DNA of 64,000 bases from Actinomadura parmotrematis (GTDB lineage Bacteria > Actinomycetota > Actinomycetes > Streptosporangiales > Streptosporangiaceae), in the NCBI RefSeq assembly GCF_019458805.1, contig NZ_JAIBOA010000023.1:62001-126000 (forward strand), read 5' to 3'. A program made the position numbers and the translations under genes. Numbering within the stretch: position 1 is the stretch's first letter; every line of letters starts with the position of its first letter. Below are positions 47,965 to 55,548 of this stretch, piece after piece. The notes beneath the pieces were generated by a model. It was not told the DNA's origin. It saw only the letters and a list, made by a program, of their open reading frames with translations, and did not search any database.

Positions 47965-49098
47965 TCACTTCGGGGTGATCCCCAGGATGTCCACGACGAA
48001 GACCAGGGTGTCGGTGCCCTTGATGCCGGCCTGCTCGTTGCCCTTGGTGCCGTAGCCCTCCTTGGGCGGCAGCACGAGCAGCACGCGGCTGCCGACCTTC
48101 TGGCCGGTCAGCCCCTTGTCGAAGCCGGGGACGGTCTCGCCGGTGCCGATCGGGAACTGGGTCGGGCCGTTGCCGCTCGCCCAGCTGGAGTCGAAGACCT
48201 TGCCGGTCTTCCAGATCTGGCCCTGGTACTGGACGATCGCGCTGTCGCCCTTGGCGAGCGCCTGGCCGGTGCCGGCGACGAGCGTCTTGGCGACCAGCTT
48301 GTCCGGCGCGTCGGCCTTGGGGATGGTGATCTTCGGGGCCTCGCCCTGCTTGCCGGCGACGACCGACGGCAGGTTCTTGTCGGTGAGCTTCTGCTCGGTG
48401 CCGGTCGGCCCGGCGTTCTTCGGGATGGACGACAGCACGTCCAGGATGAACACGACCGAGTCCTTGGCGCCCAGCCCGACCTGCTCGGCCTGCTCGCCGA
48501 AGCCCTGGGCGGGCGGGATCTCCAGCACGACCCGGCTGCCCGCGGTCTGGCCGACCAGGCCGGTGTCGACGCCCTTGACGCCGCTCTTGCCGATCACCAG
48601 CGGGCGGACCGCCTCCTTGTACGAGGAGGTGATCATCTTGTTGGTGCTCTCGTGGTCGCCCTTCTTGGCCCACTGGTAGAAGGTGTACTTGGCGAACACG
48701 GTGTCACCGCTGGCGATCTTGTTGCCGGTGCCCTTGATGGGCGTGCTCACCTTCAGCTTGGCGGCCGGCTTCAGCTCCTTGGGGATCTTGGCCTTGGCGT
48801 CCTTGCCGAACGCGCCGGACACCGTGACCTCGGGGCCGGGGCGGGTGAAGTACCAGGTGGTCCCGCCGGCGACCGCCAGCACCACGACGACCGCGGCGGC
48901 GATGCCGATCCGCCGCCGCTTCCTGGCCTGCGCGGCGGTCAGGCCGGACGGGCGCGAGCCCCCGCCGCCGACGACGCCGCTGCTGCGGCCGCCGCCGCTG
49001 ATTCCGTGGGGCTTGAACTCCGGGCTGCGGATGTTCTTGGCGCTCGGAAGCTTCGCCTTGACCGCCGGCTCGCTCCGGGGCTTGTCATCCTCGGACAT
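47965..49098 (-). CDS. membrane-anchored double FKBP-type peptidyl-prolyl isomerase
   Basis: A 377-residue protein. The cytoplasmic part (~1-68) is basic, a helix follows (~69-92: RIGIAAAVVVVLAVAGGTTWYF) and two FKBP domains face outward. The first (~115-230) is degenerate at the active-site positions (KYTFYQWAKKG), while the second (~268-377) is canonical: GDSAIVQYQGQIWKTGKVFDSSW, VPGFDKGLTGQKVGSRVLLVLPP. It should assist folding of exported proteins. ATG with GAGGAAAC upstream. Followed by its own terminator. Confidence 0.92.
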   Translation of the reverse strand: MSEDDKPRSEPAVKAKLPSAKNIRSPEFKPHGISGGGRSSGVVGGGGSRPSGLTAAQARKRRRIGIAAAVVVVLAVAGGTTWYFTRPGPEVTVSGAFGKDAKAKIPKELKPAAKLKVSTPIKGTGNKIASGDTVFAKYTFYQWAKKGDHESTNKMITSSYKEAVRPLVIGKSGVKGVDTGLVGQTAGSRVVLEIPPAQGFGEQAEQVGLGAKDSVVFILDVLSSIPKNAGPTGTEQKLTDKNLPSVVAGKQGEAPKITIPKADAPDKLVAKTLVAGTGQALAKGDSAIVQYQGQIWKTGKVFDSSWASGNGPTQFPIGTGETVPGFDKGLTGQKVGSRVLLVLPPKEGYGTKGNEQAGIKGTDTLVFVVDILGITPK

Positions 49099-49330
49099 GT
49101 TTCCTCACTCGCTCCGGGTTCGACGACTCCACGAAGGTCACACCCTGCCACCTGGGGCCTAAGAAGGCTGTGAAAAACAGGGCAAAGAAGACCGGACATG
49201 AATCTACCGGTCTTCTGGACGGCGTCGACAAGCCCGCTGCTGGACCCGACACAACCCTGTCATGCCGCCGCACCCGTCCGGGCGGATTCGCGCCGATGGA
49301 TCGCCCGCGTTGCCGACCGCCCGGCGCGGA

Positions 49331-49732
49331 TCAGCCGATGGTGTCGAGGAGGCGGCGGCAGATCTCCGCGCACCGGTGGCAGGCCGCCGCGCAGATGCGG
49401 CAGTGCACGTGCTCGCCGGCGTGCCGGTCGCACTCTTCGGCGCAGGCCGTGCACGCCGTGACGCAGGCGTGCAGGAGCGCCTTGGCGACCTCGGGGTCGA
49501 ACGCGGTCTGGCGGGACAGCGACCGCCCGGTCACCGTGCAGATGTCGGCGCAGTCCAGGTCCAGCCGGATGCACTTCGCCATGTGCTGGACGGCGTCCTC
49601 GGCGAGGCAGGCGTCGGCGCAGGCGGTGCACGCCTGCGCGCACTCCAGCAGGGCGAGGACGACGTCGGGCAGCGCGTCGCGGTCCAGGGACGGGGTGCCC
49701 GGATGGGACTCGATCATCTGGCGGATCGGCAT
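49331..49732 (-). CDS. Cys-rich four-helix-bundle protein (copper-storage Csp-like)
   Basis: A 133-residue protein with 16 Cys residues on predicted helices, in repeated CxxxC, CxxC and HC patterns (CAQACTACADAC, CIRLDLDCADIC, CVTACTACAEEC, CRICAAACHRCAEIC). This matches the DUF326/Csp family, where Cys residues line the core of a four-helix bundle and bind many Cu(I) ions. No signal peptide, so it is the cytosolic type. AGGAGG precedes the ATG. No copper regulator or exporter lies beside it; the divergent neighbour is a sigma factor. Confidence 0.88.
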   Translation of the reverse strand: MPIRQMIESHPGTPSLDRDALPDVVLALLECAQACTACADACLAEDAVQHMAKCIRLDLDCADICTVTGRSLSRQTAFDPEVAKALLHACVTACTACAEECDRHAGEHVHCRICAAACHRCAEICRRLLDTIG

Positions 49733-49939
49733 GGTCGCCTCCTGTCGCTTCCCTCGCGGCCCGTGTCCGGCGCTCCGGTGCGCGGCGGGTCCGGCCGCGG
49801 CGGCCGGTCCCGAAACGGCCCCTACCCCGCATAGGGCGAACGGAGTGCCAAAGCGACGTGCGCGGACCGTATAGCTCCCTGTGGAGGCGAGGTGACATCG
49901 GGCTGACCGCCCCGGCGACCGGCCCCGTCCCGTTGTCCA

Positions 49940-50440
49940 ATGGGGCGGATGGGTAGCGAGGGGCACGCCGAGGACGATTTCGACCACGTGTTCTGCGCGC
50001 TGCTGCCCCGCCTCTACCGGCGCGCCGTGCTGCTCACCGGCCAGGCCCAGGCGGAGGACGCGGTGCACGAGGCGTACCTGAAACTGCGCCGCCGCCCGCA
50101 CGCCCTCGTCGGCCACCCCGAACCGTACGCCTACGCCTTCAGCGCGCTCACCAGCGTCGTCCGCGACACCTGGAAGCGCGGACGGCGGCAGGTGCTGATC
50201 GAGGCGCCCACCACCGGGTGGGACGGCGGCATCGCCGACCGCGACGCCGAGCTGGAGGTGGCGCGGCTGCTGTCGGGGCTGACGGTCCGCCAGCGCGCCG
50301 CGGTGCTGCTGGTCGACCTCGACGGGTACACCATCGACGAGGCGGCGGACCTGCTCGGCGTGCACCGGGGAACGGTGTCGCGCTCGCGCGAGCGGGCGCT
50401 CGCCGCGCTGCGCCGGACGCTGCGGGGAGGACGGGCATGA
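49940..50440 (+). CDS. ECF-type sigma factor (SigE/SigM-like group)
   Basis: A 166-residue RNA polymerase sigma factor. Sigma-2 spans ~12-75 (DHVFCALLPRLYRRAVLLTGQAQAEDAVHEAYLKLRR) and sigma-4 ~105-160 (LSGLTVRQRAAVLLVDLDGYTIDEAADLLGVHRGTVSRSRERAL). A second ATG three codons on is equally possible. Its stop overlaps the ATG of the next gene (ATGA), so sigma and presumed anti-sigma protein are coupled. The divergent neighbour is the copper-storage-like gene. Confidence 0.88.
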   Translation: MGRMGSEGHAEDDFDHVFCALLPRLYRRAVLLTGQAQAEDAVHEAYLKLRRRPHALVGHPEPYAYAFSALTSVVRDTWKRGRRQVLIEAPTTGWDGGIADRDAELEVARLLSGLTVRQRAAVLLVDLDGYTIDEAADLLGVHRGTVSRSRERALAALRRTLRGGRA

Positions 50441-50979
50441 GCGACGGGGAGGCCGAGCTGCGGGCGCTGCTGCGCGCCGCGGACGCGTCCGTGCGGGTCC
50501 CGCCGGGGCTCGCCGACCGGGTCCGCGCGGTGGACGCCGCCGAGCGGCGCCGGCGGGCGGCCTGGCGGACGCTGGTCGCGGGCATGGCCGCGGCGACGGT
50601 CGCGGGCGGGATCTTCCTCGCCGGCTACCTCGCCGGGCACCGCGCCGCCGAGCGGCCGCCCGCCCTCGCCCCCGCCGCTCCCGCGCCGCACGTGCTGACC
50701 GTCTACAACGCCGACCCGGCCTGCTGGAAGGCCCGCCCCGCCGGCTGCGCCGTCTCGATCAAGGACGTGCCGCACACCCGCGACGGCGCCGTGCTCGCGC
50801 GCGTCTGGCACGGCGACGACGTGCAGGGCGTGTGCGCGGCGCTCGGCGACCTCGCCGCCGACGAGTCCGGCGTCGCCTCCACCCGCTGGTACCGCGTCAC
50901 GGCCCGGGGCGTCACGGGCTGGCTGCCCGCCGCCCGCACCCGCACCGTCGCCGACCTGCCCGCCTGCCCGCTGCCCTGA
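50437..50979 (+). CDS. single-pass membrane protein, probable anti-sigma partner
   Basis: A 180-residue protein. Residues 1-45 are cytoplasmic (LRALLRAADASVRVPPGLADRVRAVDAAERRRRAAW), a helix spans ~46-70, and the exported part (~80-180) has CWKARPAGCAVSIKDVP and WYRVTARGVTGWLPAARTR, the last like an SH3-type module. No zinc-finger motif is present. ATGA overlap with the sigma gene and this layout suggest it holds the sigma factor at the membrane; the family is not recognised, so this is inference. A CRP-like site lies just after its stop. Confidence 0.75.
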   Translation: MSDGEAELRALLRAADASVRVPPGLADRVRAVDAAERRRRAAWRTLVAGMAAATVAGGIFLAGYLAGHRAAERPPALAPAAPAPHVLTVYNADPACWKARPAGCAVSIKDVPHTRDGAVLARVWHGDDVQGVCAALGDLAADESGVASTRWYRVTARGVTGWLPAARTRTVADLPACPLP

Positions 50980-50989
50980 TCCGAAGTGG

Positions 50990-51005
50990 TGTGACGCAGG
51001 TCACA
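50990..51005. promoter_or_regulatory. CRP-type palindrome
   Basis: TGTGA and TCACA are separated by six bases, the exact consensus of CRP-family regulators. It lies 11 bp after the membrane-protein stop and about 97 bp before the secreted-protein start at 51102, a suitable place for activation or repression of the latter. Confidence 0.6.
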
Positions 51006-51101
51006 TTGCGACGTGTCATACGGACGCCCCGTCCCGGTCGTATGCCTCACGTCCGCCCAACGCGCGGACAGCAGGAAACACCGACCGAACGGGGAGCAAG
51101 G

Positions 51102-51500
51102 ATGAGGAAGACCATCGCGACGACGGCTCTGCTCGTCGCCCTCGGCGGGATCGCGGCGGGGGCCGCGTCCGCCGCCGAAGCCGCGGCCGCACCGAAGCCG
51201 CCGAAGCCGGCGCCGGGCGACGTCAAGGTCGCGAAGAACGGCGCCGACCTGCCGGGCAGGCAGTCGCTGAAGTCCGGCGGCGTCAGCTCCAAGCACGTCT
51301 CGGGCGTCGACAGCGTCTGGCACAACGCCTACGAGTGGACGGCGAACGTCCGCATCGACTCGGGCTCGAACGGCGCGTGGACGGAGTGCTCGGACGGCAG
51401 CGTCCACTACGGCCCGCGCGTCGGCCCGGGGTACTGGAAGTTCGGGGGCAACTGCTACGGCTACGGCACCCTCACCGACTTCGGCATCTACGGCGACTGA
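51102..51500 (+). CDS. small secreted protein of unknown function
   Basis: A 132-residue exported protein. Signal peptide ~1-27 (RKTIATTALLVALGGIAAGAASAA). The mature part has a Lys/Pro linker and a compact C-terminal domain rich in Trp, Tyr and Gly (VDSVWHNAYEWTANVRIDSGSNGAWTECSDGSVHYG, YWKFGGNCYGYGTL), with two Cys that may form a disulfide. No family recognised. GGGGAGCAAGG precedes the ATG. It follows the sigma/membrane-protein pair by 122 bp on the same strand and could be a target of that sigma factor. Confidence 0.75.
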   Translation: MRKTIATTALLVALGGIAAGAASAAEAAAAPKPPKPAPGDVKVAKNGADLPGRQSLKSGGVSSKHVSGVDSVWHNAYEWTANVRIDSGSNGAWTECSDGSVHYGPRVGPGYWKFGGNCYGYGTLTDFGIYGD

Positions 51501-52095
51501 CCCCGCCCGCGCGCGCACCACGCCCGTCACGCGAGCCATGCGTAACGCGCACCCCACCAACGGCGCCCACCCTGTCCATTAGGCGCGCCCCGACCCCCTT
51601 GAGCCTCACCCCCCACCGCACCCGCCGGCCCCCACCTCCCACACCACCGGCCGGCGGGTGCACCCCCGCCCCCGACCTCTCCCACCGCGCAAACCCCGCG
51701 CTCCTCCGAGCCACCGGACCGCTCACCCCCGCTGTCTCCCACGGAAGCCGCTTCCCACGGAGGTCGAGACCTCGGCCCGCGCGAACGCCGGCTCCACGAC
51801 CGCCGGGACGCACGCCCCCACGGACGCCGGCCCCACGGACGCCGGTCCCACGGACGCCGGCCCCACGGACGCCGGAATGCACGCCTTTACCGACGGCGAC
51901 CCCGCGGACGGCGGCCTTGCGGGCGGCGGGCGGCCTTGCGGGCGGCGGCCTTGCGGACGGCGGGTTTCGGGAGGGGTGGGCTTGTGGGGTTGGTCTCGTC
52001 AGTGGCGAGCTTTGGGGACGCGGCTTTCCGGGGAGCGGTCGTTGGTGGGGGAGGGTTGCTGTGCGGGGAGGGGAAGGGGGTTGTGGGTGCTGGCG
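51501..52095. other. 595-bp intergenic low-complexity region
   Basis: No supported gene. The segment contains a 15-bp repeat (51817-51875) and a purine/pyrimidine-skewed stretch of GGCGGCCTTGCGG-like units (~51903-51963). All long frames here encode only Pro/Arg or Gly/Arg runs. It separates the secreted-protein gene from the convergent YbdK-type ligase gene. Confidence 0.6.
51817..51875. repeat. 15-bp direct repeat, four copies
   Basis: CCCACGGACGCCGG recurs every 15 bp four times with one base variation. It lies in a gap without genes. Confidence 0.85.
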
Positions 52096-53241
52096 TCAGG
52101 CTTCGTGGGGGGTGTTGAGGGCGTTGGGGTGGGTGCCGTTGGGGGTGTCGCCGGCGGCGGCCAGGAACTGGTCGGCGAGCATGTCGACGACGGCGGGCAG
52201 GCCGTCGGCGGCGGCGCGGCGCTGGCGGTCGGCGCCGGTGCCGGTGCGGTCGAGCCAGGCGAGCAGGGCGCGGACGGCGGGCAGGTCGCCGGTCTCCTCC
52301 AGGCCGGGGCGCGCCCAGGCGACCAGCTCGTCCACCAGCGCGCGGGCCGGCAGCTGGACGCCGCGCACCGCGTGGACGCCCGGCCCGTTCAGCCCGTACC
52401 GGGACGCCGCCCACAGGGCGGCGGCGCACACCTGGTCGTCGGCGTCCGGCGCCTCGCGGCCCGCCGCCAGCTCGTGCAGCGCGGTGCGCACGAGGCCGCG
52501 GGTGAGGGCCGCCTGCAGCACCGCGTCGTGCACCGACGCGGCGGTGTCGGCGGCCCGCACCTCCACCGTCGAGTACCGCACCGACGCGCGGGCCAGCCAG
52601 AACGTCATCGTGCTGTCCACGAGCATGCCGCTGTCCACGAGGCGCTGCACCCGCTCCAGGTAGACGTCCGCCGAGCCGTGGCGCGGCGGGACGCCCGCGT
52701 TCGGGAACCGCGCCATCTCCGCGATCCGCCACGACTGGTAGCCGGTGTCGGCGCCGTTCCGGTAGGGCGAGTTCACCGAGAGGGCGAGCAGGGTCGGCAG
52801 CCACGGCCGCAGGTGGTCGGCGACCGCGACCGCCGTCTCCAGGTCCGGGACGCCGACGTGCACGTGGCAGCCGCACACCTGGTAGTCGCGGGCGACGCGC
52901 TGGTACATCTCGCCGATGCGCGCGAAGCGGGCCCCGGCCGCGAACGGCGGCACGCCGTCCTCCAGGACCGGGGTGCCGGTCGCGAGCGGCCTGACCCCCT
53001 CGGCCTCCGCCGCGGACGCGAGCCGCGCCCGGCCCCGGACGAGCTGCTCGCGCAGCGAGCCGAGGTCGCCGCAGATCCCGGTGACCACCTCGACCTGGGT
53101 GCCGAGCATCTCGGCGGCGAACCGGCCCCCTTCGGCACCGGGATCCGCCGCGCCGTGCGCGAGGATCGGGGCGATCCGGCCGACGGGGGTCCCCGGCCCG
53201 GGGGCCACGAGCAGGAATTCCTCTTCGACTCCCAGGGTCAT
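52096..53241 (-). CDS. carboxylate-amine ligase, YbdK/GCS2 family
   Basis: A 381-residue glutamate-cysteine ligase type 2 family member. MTLGVEEEFLLV is the conserved start with the metal-binding Glu residues, CGCHVHVGVPD near 130 and GYQSWRIAEMARFPN near 190 are further hallmarks, and RYSTVEVRAADTAASV carries the late Glu/Arg set. The family joins glutamate to an amine using ATP; in mycothiol-using actinomycetes the true substrate of YbdK-like proteins is often unknown. The ATG is chosen to match the conserved N-terminus. Confidence 0.9.
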   Translation of the reverse strand: MTLGVEEEFLLVAPGPGTPVGRIAPILAHGAADPGAEGGRFAAEMLGTQVEVVTGICGDLGSLREQLVRGRARLASAAEAEGVRPLATGTPVLEDGVPPFAAGARFARIGEMYQRVARDYQVCGCHVHVGVPDLETAVAVADHLRPWLPTLLALSVNSPYRNGADTGYQSWRIAEMARFPNAGVPPRHGSADVYLERVQRLVDSGMLVDSTMTFWLARASVRYSTVEVRAADTAASVHDAVLQAALTRGLVRTALHELAAGREAPDADDQVCAAALWAASRYGLNGPGVHAVRGVQLPARALVDELVAWARPGLEETGDLPAVRALLAWLDRTGTGADRQRRAAADGLPAVVDMLADQFLAAAGDTPNGTHPNALNTPHEA

Positions 53242-53332
53242 GCCCGTATCCTGCCCAGCCGTGGCGGGGGCGACGCGCACCGTGGTCGCCGGTCCCGGCC
53301 GTCCGCGGGCCGCCCCCGCGCGCGCTCGTGTG

Positions 53333-53842
53333 CTAGCGGGCGGGATCGTGCAGGTCACCGACGGAGTCGGCGTAGTACGTCGAGCCGAGATGGACCGCGA
53401 GGTCGCGGAACGACCAGCCCTCACCGGGCGAGCGGTCGAGCAGTTCCTCGTCCAGCGCGCCGATCCGGTCGGCCCAGATCCGCCCGATACGGGTCAGCCT
53501 GCTGCGCGCCTCGTCGAGGTCGTCGCCGGTGAAGGGCGCGAGGTCGGCCGGGGTGAGGACGGCGGAGCCGTGCCAGCGGTCGGGCAGCGGGGTGCGGCCG
53601 GCGAGGCGGTCCTCCATCTCGGCGAGGTGGTCGAGGCAGTGGTCGGCGATCCGCCGCACCGCCTTGTGCGGGGTGAACAGCCGGTCGCCGACCTGGATCG
53701 GCCGCCCGTCCCACGCCGGCCACGTCGCGGCGAGCGCCAGCGCGTGCTCGATCATGCCGAGCACGATCAGCGCCGGGGCTCCGGGCGGCGCACCCGCCCC
53801 GGGCGTCGCGTCCGCCGTGGCCGCCTCGGACGAACCGTCCAC
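53333..53842 (-). CDS. DinB-like helical protein
   Basis: A 169-residue helical protein with features of the DinB/mycothiol-dependent isomerase fold: RRIADHCLDHLAEMEDRLAG and WSFRDLAVHLGSTYYADSVGDL supply His residues spaced as in the three-His metal site, though the exact triad is not certain. Members often use mycothiol or bind divalent metal. GTG start with GGGAGGTCCT upstream; a longer frame start is Ala/Gly-rich and lacks a site. Function unknown. Confidence 0.65.
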   Translation of the reverse strand: MDGSSEAATADATPGAGAPPGAPALIVLGMIEHALALAATWPAWDGRPIQVGDRLFTPHKAVRRIADHCLDHLAEMEDRLAGRTPLPDRWHGSAVLTPADLAPFTGDDLDEARSRLTRIGRIWADRIGALDEELLDRSPGEGWSFRDLAVHLGSTYYADSVGDLHDPAR

Positions 53843-54038
53843 AGGACCTCCCTCATCCGCGCCCGCGCCTGCGGGCCGCACCGCGTCGGGTCCGGCCGCG
53901 CGAAGCTCGCCCCAGCGCCGGACCGGACCGGTCCGACGCTAGGACGAGATCGTTTCGAGGCGCGTCGAAGCGTGCGCGGCCGGCCGCCGCGAACCGGTTC
54001 AGGCAGTGGAGCGCGACGGTCCGCACGTGGCGGGCGGT

Positions 54039-54335
54039 CTAGAGGCCCGCGCGGGCGGTGACGTCGGCGAGGCGGCGCTCCAGGTGGCGGCGGGCGGCGC
54101 CGGCGTCGCCGCCCGCGACGCCGATCATCGCGATGCCGGCGGTGACGACGACGTCGGCGAGCTCGCGCAGCACGTCGTCGCGGGTGCCGTGCACGCCCTT
54201 GCGGGGGTTCTGCCCGGTCACCCCGATGTAGGCCTGGACGGCCTCGCCCACCTCCTCGGCGATCTTCAGCACGAGGGTCTGCTCGGCGACCCCGGCGAGA
54301 TGGACGTCGTGCAGCCGGGCGAGCTCGTCCCACAT
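54039..54335 (-). CDS. MazG-like nucleotide pyrophosphohydrolase-family protein
   Basis: A 98-residue all-alpha protein. VLKIAEEVGEAVQAYIG supplies the E-x-x-E-like metal site and DDVLRELADVVVTAGIAM the later E/D set of the MazG/RS21-C6 superfamily. It should hydrolyse a (d)NTP to the monophosphate; the substrate is unknown. ATG start. The size is normal for single-domain members. Alone in its orientation, next to the aldo/keto reductase. Confidence 0.8.
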   Translation of the reverse strand: MWDELARLHDVHLAGVAEQTLVLKIAEEVGEAVQAYIGVTGQNPRKGVHGTRDDVLRELADVVVTAGIAMIGVAGGDAGAARRHLERRLADVTARAGL

Positions 54336-54506
54336 GGCGTGGCCGTCCCCTCGATGCGCGTTCGGCGGGCACGGCCATGCTAGCCGGGCTCGTCCTTCTC
54401 CCGGCGGTCCGCGCAGATGGCCGCCCGGTCACGGGGGCGTAGGGGGCGCCGGGGCGGGAAGGGTGCCGATCTAGACTCGGGTGAAACGAGCCGTGGGGAG
54501 AAGCAC

Positions 54507-55499
54507 ATGCGTTACCGCAAGCTCGGCCGCTCCGACCTGGAGGTCTCGGAGATCTCGCTCGGTTCCTGGCTCACCTTCTCCGGCGGCGTGCCCGCCGAGA
54601 GGACCCGGGAGTGCACCGAGGCGGCCTTCGACGCCGGGATCAACTTCTTCGACACCGCGAACGTCTACGGGCGGGGCGCGGCGGAGGAGGTGTGGGGCGG
54701 CATCCTGTCGGAGCACCCGCGCGACTCCTACGTCCTGGCGACCAAGGTGTGGGGCCGGATGTCCGACACCGACCAGGGCCTGTCGGCGGCGCAGATCGCC
54801 AAGCAGATCGACGCGTCGCTGGCGCGCCTGCGCACCGACCACGTCGACCTCTACCAGGCGCACCGGTTCGACACCTCGGTGCCGGTCGAGGAGACCGTGG
54901 AGGCGCTGCAGAAGGTCGTGCAGCAGGGCAAGGCCCGCTACCTGGGGTTCAGCGAGTGGACGCCGGAGCAGGTGCGGGCGGCCGTGGAGATCGGCGGGCC
55001 GGACCTGTTCGTGTCCTCGCAGCCGCAGTACTCGATGCTGTGGCAGGCGCCGGAGGCCGAGCTGTTCCCGCTCTGCACCGAGCTCGGCATCTCGCACATC
55101 GTGTGGTCGCCGCTCGCGCAGGGCGTGCTCACCGGCAAGTACCGGCCGGGGGAGCCGCTGCCCGCCGACAGCCGCTTCGCCAACGACGACATGAACGCGA
55201 GCAAGGACCTGGTGCTGAACGACCGGACGCTGGCGGCGGTGCAGCGGCTGGTCCCGCTGGCCGAGGGCGCGGGGCTCACGCTGCCCGAGCTGGCGCTCGC
55301 CTGGGTGCTGCGGCGCACCGAGGTCGGGTCGGCGATCACCGGGGCGTCGCGGCCCGAGCAGGTGCACGCGAACGTGCGGGCGTCGGGCGTGGAGCTGCCC
55401 GACGAGCTGCTGGTGGAGATCGACGAGGTGCTCGGCGACGCGCCGGTGAAGCGGCCGGTGCTCGCGCCCTTCGCCGAGGAGGGCGTCACGCACCGCTGA
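54507..55499 (+). CDS. aldo/keto reductase (Kv-beta/YghZ-like)
   Basis: A 330-residue NADPH-dependent TIM-barrel reductase. The tetrad is visible: Asp in FDTANVYG, Tyr in the same segment, Lys in VLATKVWG, His in DLYQAHRFD. The C-terminal cofactor site reads EVGSAITGASRPEQVHANV. Similar to the AKR6/AKR14 group that reduces aldehydes such as methylglyoxal. GGGGAGAAGC precedes the ATG. It converges on the MFS gene with a shared terminator between. Confidence 0.92.
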   Translation: MRYRKLGRSDLEVSEISLGSWLTFSGGVPAERTRECTEAAFDAGINFFDTANVYGRGAAEEVWGGILSEHPRDSYVLATKVWGRMSDTDQGLSAAQIAKQIDASLARLRTDHVDLYQAHRFDTSVPVEETVEALQKVVQQGKARYLGFSEWTPEQVRAAVEIGGPDLFVSSQPQYSMLWQAPEAELFPLCTELGISHIVWSPLAQGVLTGKYRPGEPLPADSRFANDDMNASKDLVLNDRTLAAVQRLVPLAEGAGLTLPELALAWVLRRTEVGSAITGASRPEQVHANVRASGVELPDELLVEIDEVLGDAPVKRPVLAPFAEEGVTHR

Positions 55500-55509
55500 C
55501 GCGGGGAAA

Positions 55510-55545
55510 ACGGGGGGCCGGGACGCGTGCGCCCCGGCCCCCCGT
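55510..55545. terminator. bidirectional terminator between aldo/keto reductase and MFS genes
   Basis: ACGGGGGGCCGGG pairs with CCCGGCCCCCCGT (one base bulged) around nine bases, between two stops 49 bp apart. Four As on the left side become a U-run for minus-strand transcripts. Confidence 0.75.
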
Positions 55546-55548
55546 CCG

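Noticed and set aside
44582..48055. A 1157-codon plus-strand frame antisense to the PBP
   Set aside because: Mirror of the PBP gene caused by GC-rich codons; no start site or recognisable domain.
51887..52876. A Lys/Ala/Arg-rich frame on the minus strand that looked like a histone-like tail
   Set aside because: It runs antisense or out of frame through the YbdK gene and the low-complexity gap, with no coherent domain.
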